From Bacteroides faecichinchillae JCM 17102 (GTDB lineage: Bacteria; Bacteroidota; Bacteroidia; Bacteroidales; Bacteroidaceae), in NCBI RefSeq assembly GCF_000614145.1, contig NZ_BAKK01000026.1:1-62125 (forward strand): 62,125 bases of DNA, in the 5' to 3' direction. The position numbers and the translations under genes are program-made. Positions 40,254 to 49,351 of the stretch are shown here, one piece after another. The notes below the pieces were generated by a model that worked only from the letters and a program-made list of their open reading frames with translations, ran no database searches and was not told the origin of the DNA. Position 1 is the stretch's first letter. The number at the start of each line of letters is the position of its first letter.

Positions 40254-41420
40254 CTACTCTTTTTTTTCGTAGAAAAAGTATTCTTTTATTCCCCGATTAT
40301 GCTTGGTAAATAGGTTTCGTGCATCATTTGTGAAGATTTTCAATGAGTTACGAGTATTTATAGGAATTGAATCTGTAGGCATATTGACGGGATATAATTG
40401 ATGATTTATTTTCCCGGATTGTGTGGGACGGGCTGTCCATACTAAACTGTACTCGCAATTATTGAGACGCGTGGTACTATCTTTCACTAATTCCATCTTG
40501 ACCATTAATCCTCCGTCTGTACGACGGGCTGACATATTGGAAATATAGTTACCTAAGGAGTAAACAACAAGATTTCTTTCATTTGTAAGGCTGTCCTCAC
40601 GTACTTCTATTGGCTGTACGACGTGTGGATGCGAACCAATGATATGATTCACTCCTTTTTGAAGCATCCAATCAGTAAGGAATTTCTGTTGTTTGTTGGG
40701 AAGCGATTGATATTCTTCTCCCCAATGCATACAAGCGATAATTACATCCGGATGTAATGTTTTGCAAGTATCAATATCCTTGGTGATGATAGTTGTATCG
40801 ATATAATTTACGATATTGGGCGGTGTAACAGAAATTCCATTAGTTCCATAAGTATAGTTGAGTAGTGCTATACGAATACCGTTCTTCTCCAATATAAGTG
40901 GATATTTCTTGGCCCGTTCTTTATTATTGATATAAGTACCTGCATGAGGAATATTCAGAGAATCAATGAGGCGTATAGTACGTTCCAAGCCCTTTTGCCT
41001 ACGATCGAGGCTGTGGTTGTTGGCAGTGACGAGAACATTGAAACCTGCTTCATGAATAGCTGTAAGATATTCGTCTGGAGCACTGAAGGCAGGATAACCT
41101 TTATAAGGTTTACCTCCTAAAGTAACTTCCAAATTGGCTATGGCAAAATCTGCTCTACCTATCTCTTCTTTGACATATTCGAAATACGAAGAATAATCGT
41201 ACCCTTTGAAGCCTTTAGCTGCATATGCTGCATTTATTTGCCCTTGATGTTGCATAAGGTCTCCTACGAAAAGTAGTCGGACTGTGTCGGTAGGTGATAT
41301 GCTATCAGAAAGAGAAAGACTGTCCAGAGGTATGTCATCCCCAGATTCTCTCTTTGTCTGCGACTGTGAAGTACAGGACAAAGAGAGTAAAATTATCATT
41401 AGAAACCAAATCTGTTTCAT
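40254..41420 (-). CDS. CapA-family poly-gamma-glutamate-synthesis-type lipoprotein
   Basis: From the ATG at 41420, which overlaps the folD stop by four bases, the protein has 388 residues. The lipobox is LLSLSCTS. The metallophosphatase-like CapA fold shows [53 protein letters not shown] and [13 protein letters not shown], which provide the metal-binding Asp, Asn and His residues. CapA/PgsA proteins are linked to capsule or polyglutamate synthesis, but no other cap genes are present here, so the substrate is unknown. Confidence 0.88.
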   Translation of the reverse strand: MKQIWFLMIILLSLSCTSQSQTKRESGDDIPLDSLSLSDSISPTDTVRLLFVGDLMQHQGQINAAYAAKGFKGYDYSSYFEYVKEEIGRADFAIANLEVTLGGKPYKGYPAFSAPDEYLTAIHEAGFNVLVTANNHSLDRRQKGLERTIRLIDSLNIPHAGTYINNKERAKKYPLILEKNGIRIALLNYTYGTNGISVTPPNIVNYIDTTIITKDIDTCKTLHPDVIIACMHWGEEYQSLPNKQQKFLTDWMLQKGVNHIIGSHPHVVQPIEVREDSLTNERNLVVYSLGNYISNMSARRTDGGLMVKMELVKDSTTRLNNCEYSLVWTARPTQSGKINHQLYPVNMPTDSIPINTRNSLKIFTNDARNLFTKHNRGIKEYFFYEKKE

Positions 41421-42298
41421 TGGTAAATAGCTTTCTTTCCAGCTAAAAGTGTATTCTTCATGAGTGATACGATTGTCATCGGACCCACTCCACCTGGAAC
41501 GGGAGTAATGTAAGAACATTTGTGTGCCACTTCATCGAATTTCACATCGCCGGTTAATTTGAAACCGGACTTTTTGGTAGCATCCGGAACACGAGTTGTA
41601 CCTACGTCGATGACAACTGCGCCCTCTTTCACCATTTCTTCTTTTACAAAATTGGGTTGTCCTAAAGCAGCAATGATAATGTCAGCTTCCTGGCATTCTT
41701 TTATCAAATCTTTACTGCGACTATGACATACGGTGACAGTAGCATCGCCCGGATATGCTTTTTGCATCATTAGTGCCGCCATTGGTTTACCAACAATGTT
41801 ACTGCGTCCAAGTACGACACATTTCTTCCCAGAAGTCTCTATCTGATAACGTTTCAACAGTTCAAGGATACCATTAGGAGTAGCGGATACATAGCAGGGA
41901 AGACCGATAGACATACGTCCTACGTTGATAGGATGGAACCCGTCTACGTCTTTACGATAATCAATTGTTTCGATCACTTTCTGTTCAGAGATATGTTTCG
42001 GCAACGGAAGCTGTACAATAAATCCGTCTATGTCGTCATCTTCGTTCAGTTCACGAACTTTTGCCAACAATTCCTCTTCGGTTACATCACTTTCGTAGCG
42101 GATGAGTGAAGATTTGAATCCACACACTTCGCAAGCTTTTACTTTTGCTGCTACATATGTTTCGCTGCCACCGTCGTGTCCTACAAGAATGGCTGCCAGA
42201 TGCGGACGCTTACCGCCACGAGCAACAATTTCAGCCACTTCGGCTGCTATCTCTTGTTTTACTTGTTCGGAAATGGCTTTTCCATCTATTAATGTCAT
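41417..42298 (-). CDS. folD: Bifunctional methylenetetrahydrofolate dehydrogenase/cyclohydrolase
   Basis: This 293-residue enzyme interconverts 5,10-methylene- and 10-formyl-THF with NADP. Signature segments include [19 protein letters not shown] with the catalytic Tyr and Lys, [44 protein letters not shown] and [16 protein letters not shown] at the end. Full length. The stop overlaps the start of capA by four bases, so the two are coupled. Confidence 0.95.
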   Translation of the reverse strand: MTLIDGKAISEQVKQEIAAEVAEIVARGGKRPHLAAILVGHDGGSETYVAAKVKACEVCGFKSSLIRYESDVTEEELLAKVRELNEDDDIDGFIVQLPLPKHISEQKVIETIDYRKDVDGFHPINVGRMSIGLPCYVSATPNGILELLKRYQIETSGKKCVVLGRSNIVGKPMAALMMQKAYPGDATVTVCHSRSKDLIKECQEADIIIAALGQPNFVKEEMVKEGAVVIDVGTTRVPDATKKSGFKLTGDVKFDEVAHKCSYITPVPGGVGPMTIVSLMKNTLLAGKKAIYQ

Positions 42299-42310
42299 AT
42301 TTTTAATTTA

Positions 42311-43417
42311 TTATGGTTTAAAAATTTCTTCTACTTTACTTAGGATATTCTCTCTATTCAAATCACGTGCAAGGATTATTCCATTCGGGCTAAATAACAT
42401 GACTTGTGGGATATAATTAAATCCGTAAATCTCGAAAGGTTGATGACCTGTTTCAAATATTTGGGGCCACGTTACATTTAATTCCTTAATTGCTTTTTTG
42501 GTACTGATAGATCCTTCATTCACAGCCACACCAATCACTTCCAGTCCTTTATTGCCGAATTGTTTATAAACTTCAGCGATAATAGGCATTTCTTTTCGGC
42601 AACCGCCACAACTTCTGGACCAGAAATGAATTAAAGTGTATTTTCCTTTACCGACAAAGTTCGATAGTTTAAGAGGTTGTCCGTTTTCATTTTTACCTTC
42701 GAAATCAATAAACATTTTACCTTTCGAGGTCTGCTTGAGTTTCTCGAGTCGTTTAATTATTTCCTGTGTATTGGGAAGTGACATGATATATGGGCCTGCT
42801 TGAGCAAATACAGACGTCATCTCATCAGGAGATAATTCATTGGAAAGAGCGTCGATAGTGTAACTTCCGAGTACATCATTCTTATGCTGTTGAAATACCT
42901 TTTGATAGTTGGATATAAGTATTGGACGTATTTTGGCAATAAGCTCATTCTGTAGCTGGGCTTTTTTATGACTATCAGTATATTCTTTCTCTATCTGTTC
43001 GTATTGTTCGATCTGATTGTATACTAGACTATCTATAGACCTTTTAAGGTTTGCAAATTCATTATTTAGGGGAGTACCGGATGCCGGATGAATGATTGGG
43101 ATTCCGGTATCAGTATGAGTTTTCTCCATGTCTATAAGTATTGTACCTTCTTCTACTATCAATATGCCAAAGCGCTTTTCTGCATAGATTCTTGCTAGAA
43201 AAGGAGTTTGTACTTCTCCCGTAATTTTAAATTTTCCGTTTGAAACTTTAGTGCTATTTACTATTTTAGAATTATCATATCTTGCGATAGTTACTGTTGT
43301 TCCTTCCAGACTGGGATCAGACAGAACACCTTCAACAATATACGTTGCCACTCTTTGCTGCGCGTAACAAAAACAGGCAGAAATGACGATAAAACTTAAT
43401 AAAAAAGTGCGTTTCAT
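42311..43417 (-). CDS. TlpA-like thioredoxin-fold protein with DUF4369-type N-terminus
   Basis: The start at 43417 (368 residues) fits a signal peptide (MKRTFLLSFIVISACFCYAQ) and the promoter at 43441-43448; the longer open frame from 43522 would include that promoter. Residues 20-130 look like a DUF4369 beta domain (EGVLSDPSLEGTTVTIARYD). Residues 235-368 are a thioredoxin fold with the CxxC site in FWSRSCGGCRKEM and the cis-Pro loop near YIPQVMLFSP. It is probably a periplasmic thiol-disulfide reductase. The folD gene lies 12 bp downstream. Confidence 0.88.
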   Translation of the reverse strand: MKRTFLLSFIVISACFCYAQQRVATYIVEGVLSDPSLEGTTVTIARYDNSKIVNSTKVSNGKFKITGEVQTPFLARIYAEKRFGILIVEEGTILIDMEKTHTDTGIPIIHPASGTPLNNEFANLKRSIDSLVYNQIEQYEQIEKEYTDSHKKAQLQNELIAKIRPILISNYQKVFQQHKNDVLGSYTIDALSNELSPDEMTSVFAQAGPYIMSLPNTQEIIKRLEKLKQTSKGKMFIDFEGKNENGQPLKLSNFVGKGKYTLIHFWSRSCGGCRKEMPIIAEVYKQFGNKGLEVIGVAVNEGSISTKKAIKELNVTWPQIFETGHQPFEIYGFNYIPQVMLFSPNGIILARDLNRENILSKVEEIFKP

Positions 43418-43440
43418 GTACATTGTTTTTTGATGATGGA

Positions 43441-43448
43441 CAAAAATA
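43441..43448 (-). promoter_or_regulatory. Bacteroides -7 element for the TlpA-like gene
   Basis: TATTTTTG on the minus strand, with a weak ATTG -33 candidate 20 bp upstream. It sits 23 bp before the ATG at 43417. Confidence 0.55.
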
Positions 43449-43483
43449 GGATATTTTGTCGAACCCGGCAATCTTTCGGACAT

Positions 43484-43512
43484 AAAAAAGAGGAGGCCGA
43501 AGCTTCCTCTTT
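43484..43512 (-). terminator. Rho-independent terminator of the DUF4886 gene
   Basis: An 11-bp stem (AAAGAGGAGGC with GCTTCCTCTTT) has a four-base CGAA loop and, on the minus strand, a T-run. It directly follows the gene at 43530-44387. Confidence 0.85.
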
Positions 43513-43529
43513 GTATTATCATTTCTTTA

Positions 43530-44387
43530 TCACTTTATCTCCGTTACTTTGTCAGGATGACGAACCGCATAATGGGCAGCTTTCTGTGCAATAAGTGCTT
43601 CCTCTTCACTGACGCCTTTCGGTCTGAATTTCTTTCCGATAGCCTTTTGCTTGGTGATTTTTTCGAGCCATGTGCAGGCAGCTGTATAACGTCCTAGTCC
43701 GAAAGTAAGATGATAACCATCACGATTGAAGTTATCACCTATAAAGCTTGTACGTGCATTCTGTATGGCTGTTCCGGCAGGAATGATCATACAGAATTCT
43801 TTATGCTGCTTCTTTGATTGATTCGTGGCAGCTACTATACTCCGGTACATTTGCAATTGATCCTTGTTGTATTTCTTAAATGCTCTATGATCAGAATTTT
43901 GTGGGTAAGCCCAAGTCCTGTGTAGAGCATATTTCACTTTGGGATTGCGTACATGCTGTTTTACATATTCCAATAGACGAGTCAACCAAGGTTCGTAGGT
44001 AGGATAATCACCGCTATCCTGACTTACTTGTTGGAATGTTATATAATCCCATTCCTCATCTTGAATACATTCCAGTAAAGTTTTTCTCTGATTACTCTTT
44101 TTGCCACCTACTACTTTATGATATTCGAATTCAGGTTTATTCTTTTCAACTACTTTCCAATGTGACTCAAAACCTTGTCCACCACGATAAGCGTTACCAA
44201 TAACCAGACTGTCACCCCCTTCAGCTGCCAGTTCGTATAAATATTGTTCTATTGCATCAGCCGAAAAGCTGTTGCCAATAGCTAGTATTTTTATAACTTT
44301 TGCTTGAGCAGAAAAGGAGATTGACAGACCTATCAATAAAAGTAAAATAAGCTTCTTCACTATTATCTTTCCTGTTTTTAACTTCAA
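43530..44387 (-). CDS. Exported DUF4886 (SGNH-hydrolase-like) protein
   Basis: This 285-residue protein has a signal peptide (LILLLLIGLSISFSAQA). The fold-defining motifs are SGNH-like: ILAIGNSFSADAIEQY at the mature N-terminus, a central DYITFQQVSQDSGDY, and DGYHLTFGLGRY with the catalytic Asp/His near residue 235. It is likely an esterase acting on acylated glycans. It lies between ffh and the TlpA-like gene and has its own terminator. Confidence 0.82.
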   Translation of the reverse strand: MKLKTGKIIVKKLILLLLIGLSISFSAQAKVIKILAIGNSFSADAIEQYLYELAAEGGDSLVIGNAYRGGQGFESHWKVVEKNKPEFEYHKVVGGKKSNQRKTLLECIQDEEWDYITFQQVSQDSGDYPTYEPWLTRLLEYVKQHVRNPKVKYALHRTWAYPQNSDHRAFKKYNKDQLQMYRSIVAATNQSKKQHKEFCMIIPAGTAIQNARTSFIGDNFNRDGYHLTFGLGRYTAACTWLEKITKQKAIGKKFRPKGVSEEEALIAQKAAHYAVRHPDKVTEIK

Positions 44388-44404
44388 TTCTATCAGATAA
44401 AAGT

Positions 44405-45727
44405 TTATCGTTTCATCTTGGGCATCATCTTACCCATTTTGCTGCTGGTTACCATCTTCATCATTTTGCGTGTCTGGTCAAACTGTTTCAGCAGACGATT
44501 TACTTCCTGAATAGTCGTTCCGCTACCTTTGGCAATACGAGTACGACGTGAACCGTTCAGAATCTCAGGATTGGAACGTTCTGCAGGAGTCATCGAGTGG
44601 ATGATTGCTTCAATACTCTTAAAGGCATTATCATCAATATCAATATCTTTAATAGCTTTACCCACTCCCGGAATCATAGAGGCAAGATCTTTCAGATTAC
44701 CCATCTTTTTGATTTGAGCGATTTGGCTGAGGAAGTCGTTGAAGTCAAACTGATTCTTGGCAATCTTTTTCTGCAAACGTTTTGCTTCTTCTTCATCATA
44801 TTGTTCCTGAGCACGTTCTACCAAAGACACGATATCACCCATACCGAGAATACGGTCTGCCATACGTGCCGGGTGGAACTGGTCTATTGCATCCAGCTTT
44901 TCGCCCGTACCTACAAACTTGATCGGCTTATTGACCACCGAACGGATAGAAAGAGCTGCACCACCACGAGTATCACCATCAAGTTTAGTCAATACCACAC
45001 CATTGAAGTCCAAGCGATCATTAAATTCTTTAGCAGTATTTACAGCATCCTGTCCTGTCATGGAGTCTACCACGAATAAGATTTCATTCGGATTGATAGC
45101 TTCCTTAATTGCAGCAATCTCGTTCATCATCTGTTCGTCTACTGCCAGACGTCCGGCTGTATCGACGATAACTAGGTCGTATCCTTTGGCTTTAGCTTCC
45201 TGAATAGCATGTTGAGCAATTTCTACCGGGTTCTTGCTGTCCAGTTCGCAATAGATAGGAACTTCGATTTGCTCAGCAAGTACACGTAACTGTTCGATAG
45301 CTGCCGGACGGTAAACGTCACAAGCAACAAGTAACGGTTTACGATTCTTTTTTGTTTTCAGCATACGTGCTAACTTACCGGAGAAGGTCGTTTTACCAGA
45401 ACCCTGCAGACCGGACATCAAGATAACCGCCGGGCGGGCATTAATGTCAATTTCAGCAGTTTCTCCACCCATCAACTGAGTAAGTTCATCATGTACGATT
45501 TTTACCATCAACTGACTTGGCTTCACAGCAGTAAGCACATTCTGACCGATAGCTTTTTCCTTCACTGTATCAGTGAAACCTTTCGCAACTTTATAGTTTA
45601 CGTCGGCATCGAGCAATGCTTTGCGTACATCTTTCAGCGTTTCTGCTACGTTGATCTCGGTGATTTTGCCTTCACCTTTCAGAATCTTAAATGACCGTTC
45701 TAGTCTCTCACTTAAATTATCGAACAT
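44405..45727 (-). CDS. ffh: Signal recognition particle protein Ffh
   Basis: This 440-residue GTPase binds signal peptides and 4.5S RNA. NG domain motifs: GLQGSGKTTFSGKLA (P-loop), DVYRPAAIEQLRVLA, DTAGRLAVDEQ and TKLDGDTRGGAAL. The Met-rich M domain ends KMVTSSKMGKMMPKMKR. It is essential. Its promoter -7 element (45763-45770) coincides with the conjugative transposon junction, so everything upstream of that point comes from the element. Confidence 0.95.
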   Translation of the reverse strand: MFDNLSERLERSFKILKGEGKITEINVAETLKDVRKALLDADVNYKVAKGFTDTVKEKAIGQNVLTAVKPSQLMVKIVHDELTQLMGGETAEIDINARPAVILMSGLQGSGKTTFSGKLARMLKTKKNRKPLLVACDVYRPAAIEQLRVLAEQIEVPIYCELDSKNPVEIAQHAIQEAKAKGYDLVIVDTAGRLAVDEQMMNEIAAIKEAINPNEILFVVDSMTGQDAVNTAKEFNDRLDFNGVVLTKLDGDTRGGAALSIRSVVNKPIKFVGTGEKLDAIDQFHPARMADRILGMGDIVSLVERAQEQYDEEEAKRLQKKIAKNQFDFNDFLSQIAQIKKMGNLKDLASMIPGVGKAIKDIDIDDNAFKSIEAIIHSMTPAERSNPEILNGSRRTRIAKGSGTTIQEVNRLLKQFDQTRKMMKMVTSSKMGKMMPKMKR

Positions 45728-45761
45728 ATTTATTTTTATTACTTATTACTAAATTAATGAC

Positions 45762-45771
45762 GCAAAGTTAC
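45762..45771 (-). other. CTnDOT-type attachment core at the element/chromosome junction
   Basis: The minus strand reads GTAACTTTGC, matching the GTANNTTTGC core known for CTnDOT-family integration. The DNA to the left is AT-rich chromosome (ffh). To the right are the GC-rich integrase gene and transposon backbone. The inner eight bases, TAACTTTG, also match the Bacteroides -7 promoter element of ffh. Confidence 0.72.
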
Positions 45772-46089
45772 TACAAAAAAGTGAAATGCGGAAAGATATA
45801 GTGATAGAATTGAGTTACAAGGGTTTTGGTTGAAGTGGCGATAATCCGTGAAGCATTACAATCCCTGCCGAAGCCAAATCCTGACGCCGCTACGTTACTT
45901 GTTCGTAACCATGCCCGAAAATGCGACAAACGGGTACGAATAGCGAAACAAGGCTCTAAGGAATAGTGAGTTATCCATAACTCATGCGAAAAATCAGGTT
46001 ACGGAAAAAGATTGCGCCGTTCCTCCCCGTTTTGCGTACCAACACCGGACTCTTCACCAACTAATTTTGAAACCCAAAAATTAAGGACA
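45772..46089. other. Element end and integrase upstream region with two palindromes
   Basis: This stretch holds GTTAC-N6-GTAAC at 45894-45909 and a perfect GAGTTAT-CC-ATAACTC palindrome at 45968-45983. Arm-type integrase sites and the int promoter are expected here in CTnDOT-family elements, but I cannot assign exact sites by eye. No gene is present. Confidence 0.5.
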
Positions 46090-47325
46090 ATGAAGAGTAC
46101 ATTTTCAGTAATCTACTACCTCAAGCGTCAGGTAGTGAAAAAGGACGGGACAGTTCCCGTCATGGGACGCATCACGGTGGACGGCAGCCAGACACAGTTC
46201 AGCTGCAAACTGACTGTCGATCCGAAACTGTGGGACACCAAAGGTGGACGTGTCACGGGCAGAAGCACGGCGGCACTCGAAACGAACCGTATGCTTGACA
46301 AGATGCGGGTACGCATCAACAGGCATTATCAGGAAATCATGGAGCGTGACAACTTCGTCACGGCGGAGAAGGTGAAGAACGCCTTTCTCGGACTGGAACA
46401 CCGCTACCACACGCTGATGCAGGTGTTCCGCCAGCACAACGAGGACTACGAGAAGCAGGTGGAGGCAGGCATGAAAGCCAAAGGCACGCTGCTGAAGTAC
46501 CGCACCGTTTACAAGCACATGCAAGAGTTCCTCGACATCCGCTACCATGTGAAGGACATCGCCCTAAAAGAGCTTACCCCGGCTTTCATCTCCGACTTCG
46601 AGATGTTCCTGCGCACGGACAAGCACTGCTGCACCAATACCGTGTGGCTGTACGTCTGCCCGTTACGGACGATGGTATTCATCGCCATCAACAACGAGTG
46701 GCTGACGCGCGACCCGTTCCGCGAGTATGAAATCAAGAAGGAGGAAACAACACGCAGTTTCCTGACCAAAGATGAGATCCGCCTGCTGATGGAGGGGAAA
46801 CTGAAAAACGCCAAACAGGAATTGTACCGCGACCTCTACCTGTTCTGCGCCTTCACGGGGCTGTCGTTCGCGGATATGCGCAACCTTACGGAAGAGAATA
46901 TCCGCACCTACTTCGACGAACACGAGTGGATAAACATCAACCGCCAGAAAACGGGCGTGGTGTCCAACATCCGCCTGCTCGACATCGCCAACCGCATAAT
47001 CGGCAAATACCGGGGACTGTGCGGGGACGGCAGGATATTTCCCGTTCCGCATTATAACACGTGCCTTGCCGGTATCCGTGCCGTCGCCAAGCGTTGCGGC
47101 ATCACCAAGCATATCACGTGGCATCAGAGCCGCCACACGGCAGCCACGACGATATTCCTCTCCAACGGTGTTCCCATCGAAACGGTCAGCTCCATGCTCG
47201 GACACAAGAGCATAAAGACGACGCAGATTTACGCAAAGATAACCAAAGAGAAGCTCAATCAGGACATGGAGAACCTTGCCGCAAGATTGAACGGCGTCGA
47301 GGAATTTGCAGGTTGCACCATCTAA
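46090..47325 (+). CDS. int: IntDOT-like tyrosine recombinase
   Basis: From the ATG at 46090 the protein has 411 residues, the same as IntDOT. The catalytic domain carries Lys287, His345 and Arg348 (WHQSRHT), His372 (MLGHKS) and the nucleophile Tyr381 (TQIYAKI). At residue 259, where other tyrosine recombinases have Arg I, there is Ser (FTGLSFADM), the known peculiarity of IntDOT. The N-terminal arm domain begins STFSVIYYLKRQVVKKDGT. It integrates and, with excision factors, excises the element. The longer open frame from 46012 is rejected because family homology starts at 46090. Confidence 0.95.
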   Translation: MKSTFSVIYYLKRQVVKKDGTVPVMGRITVDGSQTQFSCKLTVDPKLWDTKGGRVTGRSTAALETNRMLDKMRVRINRHYQEIMERDNFVTAEKVKNAFLGLEHRYHTLMQVFRQHNEDYEKQVEAGMKAKGTLLKYRTVYKHMQEFLDIRYHVKDIALKELTPAFISDFEMFLRTDKHCCTNTVWLYVCPLRTMVFIAINNEWLTRDPFREYEIKKEETTRSFLTKDEIRLLMEGKLKNAKQELYRDLYLFCAFTGLSFADMRNLTEENIRTYFDEHEWININRQKTGVVSNIRLLDIANRIIGKYRGLCGDGRIFPVPHYNTCLAGIRAVAKRCGITKHITWHQSRHTAATTIFLSNGVPIETVSSMLGHKSIKTTQIYAKITKEKLNQDMENLAARLNGVEEFAGCTI

Positions 47326-47336
47326 AAAGAAAAGCC

Positions 47337-47699
47337 ATGAAACGTGACACAATCATCATCGAGGACAAGGCAGTCAGCGTAACCGGTAACGACGTGTGGA
47401 TGACCGCCACCGAAATAGCCGGATTGTTCCATACGACCGTCCCGGCAGTGAACGCCGCCATCAGAGCCGTCCGCAAGTCGGACGTGCTGAACGACTACGA
47501 GGTGTGCCGCTACATGCAGCTTGAAAACGGGCTGCACGCGGACGTGTACGCCCTTGAAATCATCATCCCGGTCGCTTTCAGGGTGAATACCTACAACACC
47601 CACCTGTTCCGCACATGGCTGGTGGGAAAGGCACTCTCACAAGAGAAACGGCAGACATACGTGATGTTCATACAGAACGGAAAAGCCGGGTATTGCTGA
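47337..47699 (+). CDS. Orf2-type small DNA-binding-like protein
   Basis: From the ATG at 47337 this gives 120 residues. MTATEIAGLFHTTVPAVNAAI resembles the helix-turn-helix start of RhuM/KilA-N-like proteins, and the rest (CRYMQLENGLHADVYALEIII) also fits that class. It starts 11 bp after int on the same strand, in the position of orf2 in CTnDOT-type elements. The longer open frame from 47061 overlaps int in another frame and is not real. A strong terminator follows. Confidence 0.75.
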   Translation: MKRDTIIIEDKAVSVTGNDVWMTATEIAGLFHTTVPAVNAAIRAVRKSDVLNDYEVCRYMQLENGLHADVYALEIIIPVAFRVNTYNTHLFRTWLVGKALSQEKRQTYVMFIQNGKAGYC

Positions 47700-47718
47700 T
47701 TGCACATACCCCATAAGA

Positions 47719-47764
47719 CAAGTAAACGGGTAGCACCACAAAAGGTGTCACCCGTTTACTTTTT
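47719..47764. terminator. Bidirectional terminator between orf2 and the leftward HTH genes
   Basis: AAGTAAACGGGT-GCACC and GGTGT-ACCCGTTTACTT pair almost perfectly around a short A-rich loop. T-runs on both sides serve the convergent genes. Confidence 0.85.
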
Positions 47765-47776
47765 CATGAAACCGCC

Positions 47777-48082
47777 TCACTCCAGCGGCTTGCGGTAGTT
47801 CGCTTCCAGTACCCCGCGCAGCCCCGTTTCCGGGTAAAGCACCTTCCCTCCCAAAAGTATGAAGGGCAACACGCGGTTGTTGCGGTATTCCTGCAAGGTG
47901 CGCCGGCTCACACGGAGCAGTTCCGACACCTCGCCGTCCGTCAGGTAACGTTCCCCGTCCAGCGGAGGACGGTAGCTTTCCAGAAATGCGGACAGCCATT
48001 TCGAGCCTTTGCGCATATCCTGCACCACAGAGGCTATCGGCTCGTCTTCCATCGTAAAAACATCGTTGTTCTCGTTCATCAT
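47777..48082 (-). CDS. Helix-turn-helix (MerR/excisionase-like) protein
   Basis: The protein is about 101 residues from the ATG at 48082; a start at 48079 is equally possible. An acidic N-terminus is followed by YLTDGEVSELLRVSRRTLQE, the winged-helix DNA-binding motif of the helix_turn_helix_17/excisionase family, then LPFILLGGKVLYPE forming the wing. It is the second gene of a leftward pair, opposite the excision operon. It probably regulates the element; the target is unknown. Confidence 0.82.
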   Translation of the reverse strand: MMNENNDVFTMEDEPIASVVQDMRKGSKWLSAFLESYRPPLDGERYLTDGEVSELLRVSRRTLQEYRNNRVLPFILLGGKVLYPETGLRGVLEANYRKPLE

Positions 48083-48113
48083 AACTTCGGATTCAGTGGG
48101 TGAATAAATCAAA

Positions 48114-48413
48114 TCATCTGCCGTGCGGATAGAGCGTGCCGACAAGCGGTATCAGCCGCTTCACCTCCTCTGGCTTGTAATAGAACCTGCGGTTTATCTG
48201 CGAGTAGCCGATAAGCCGCCTGTCACGCAGCGTCTGCAACGTGCGCGGGCTTATTCTCAACTGCCCGCAGACCTCCTCGCCCGTGAGCCATCTTTCCATG
48301 CGCCCCGTGTCGCTTTTGCGCCTCAGGGCGGCGACCTTCTCCGAGAGTGCGCCGAATGCCGCCACCATCATCTCGAAAGTCTTTTTCTCGATAGATACTA
48401 TTTCCATATTCAT
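48114..48413 (-). CDS. Helix-turn-helix (excisionase-like) protein
   Basis: About 99 residues from the ATG at 48413. EIVSIEKKTFEMMVAAFGAL is a short helical N-terminus. RWLTGEEVCGQLRISPRTLQ is the HTH, and YSQINRRFYYKPEEVKRLI the wing and following helix. It starts just downstream of a minus-strand -7 element (TACCTTTG at 48432-48439) and precedes the second HTH gene by about 30 bp. It is paralogous to Xis2c/Xis2d encoded on the opposite strand. Confidence 0.82.
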   Translation of the reverse strand: MNMEIVSIEKKTFEMMVAAFGALSEKVAALRRKSDTGRMERWLTGEEVCGQLRISPRTLQTLRDRRLIGYSQINRRFYYKPEEVKRLIPLVGTLYPHGR

Positions 48414-48431
48414 GTCATTTAGAGTTTGCCG

Positions 48432-48439
48432 CAAAGGTA
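48432..48439 (-). promoter_or_regulatory. Bacteroides -7 element for the leftward HTH pair
   Basis: TACCTTTG on the minus strand matches TAnnTTTG and lies 18 bp before the ATG at 48413. No good -33 element is visible. Confidence 0.5.
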
Positions 48440-48614
48440 ACGAAACGGCATACAAGACGTATCGTTTTCCGCTGAAAGGCTGCCTGTTGCGCCGTTTGAC
48501 CGGGTTACGGAGCCATCTTCCGCAAAAATCTTACGTGAGTCACGTAGTGAGTTGTTAAAGCCCCTTTTGTTTATTGCCGAATTTTGTCGCAGAAACAAAA
48601 AGAAAGGACTGAAC

Positions 48615-48977
48615 ATGAAAGTGATAACAATGGAAAGTTCCGCCTACAAGGAGATGATGGCGCAGATTGCGAACATCGCAGGGTACATCCGCGAGGCAAG
48701 GGACGAGAAGAAACGGAAGCGGGAAACCGAAGACAAGCTGCTTGACACGGCACAGGCGGCGAAGATGCTCAACGTGAGCAAGCGCACCATGCAGCGTATG
48801 CGCACCGACCACCGTATCGAGTATGTGGTGGTACGCGGAAGCTGCCGCTACCGCCTTTCCGAGATACTGCGGCTATTGGAGGACAACACAGTAAGGAACG
48901 AGGAAGGGACAATAGACACCCTGTTCCACAACCACACGCTGCGCACGGGCGGCAAACCAAAAGGAAGGAGGACATAG
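48615..48977 (+). CDS. xis2c: Excision factor Xis2c-like
   Basis: This 120-residue basic protein has an HTH centred on LLDTAQAAKMLNVSKRTMQR with the wing IEYVVVRGSCRYR. The start at 48615 follows an AGAAAGGA ribosome site; the longer open frame from 48552 is not needed. In CTnDOT the operon orf2c(xis2c)-orf2d(xis2d)-orf3-exc drives excision, and the same four genes occur here in the same order. Symbol assigned by order and size. Confidence 0.82.
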   Translation: MKVITMESSAYKEMMAQIANIAGYIREARDEKKRKRETEDKLLDTAQAAKMLNVSKRTMQRMRTDHRIEYVVVRGSCRYRLSEILRLLEDNTVRNEEGTIDTLFHNHTLRTGGKPKGRRT

Positions 48978-48980
48978 GTC

Positions 48981-49331
48981 ATGGAACTGCTCACACGAAA
49001 CAACTTCGAGGGCTGGATGCAGAAGCTGATGGAACGGCTCGACCGTCAGGACGAACTGCTGCTGGCGATGAAGGCTGAGGGGAAACAGCCCACTATCACG
49101 GAAAGCATCCGCCTTTTCGACAATCAGGATTTGTGCATGTTGCTCCAGATAAGCAAACGCACCCTCCAACGCTACCGCAGCGTAGGCGCATTGCCCTACA
49201 AGACGCTGGGCAAGAAGACCTATTACAGCGAGGAGGACGTGCTGACATTCCTTTCCAACCATATCAAGGACTTCAAAAAGGAAGATATAGCCTTCTACAA
49301 GGCTCGTATCCATAATTTCTTTCATAAATAA
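48981..49331 (+). CDS. xis2d: Excision factor Xis2d-like
   Basis: This 116-residue HTH protein starts three bases after xis2c. SIRLFDNQDLCMLLQISKRT begins the HTH, followed by YRSVGALPYKTLGKKTYY. An N-terminal helix (FEGWMQKLMERLDRQDELL) may dimerise. It bends DNA at attR with Xis2c in the CTnDOT model. It is followed 20 bp later by orf3. Confidence 0.82.
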   Translation: MELLTRNNFEGWMQKLMERLDRQDELLLAMKAEGKQPTITESIRLFDNQDLCMLLQISKRTLQRYRSVGALPYKTLGKKTYYSEEDVLTFLSNHIKDFKKEDIAFYKARIHNFFHK

Positions 49332-49351
49332 CCCATTAAAACATTTTTCAG

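Noticed and set aside
46105..47352. Long minus-strand open frames opposite int
   Set aside because: They are shadows in GC-rich DNA; the plus-strand frame has all recombinase catalytic residues.
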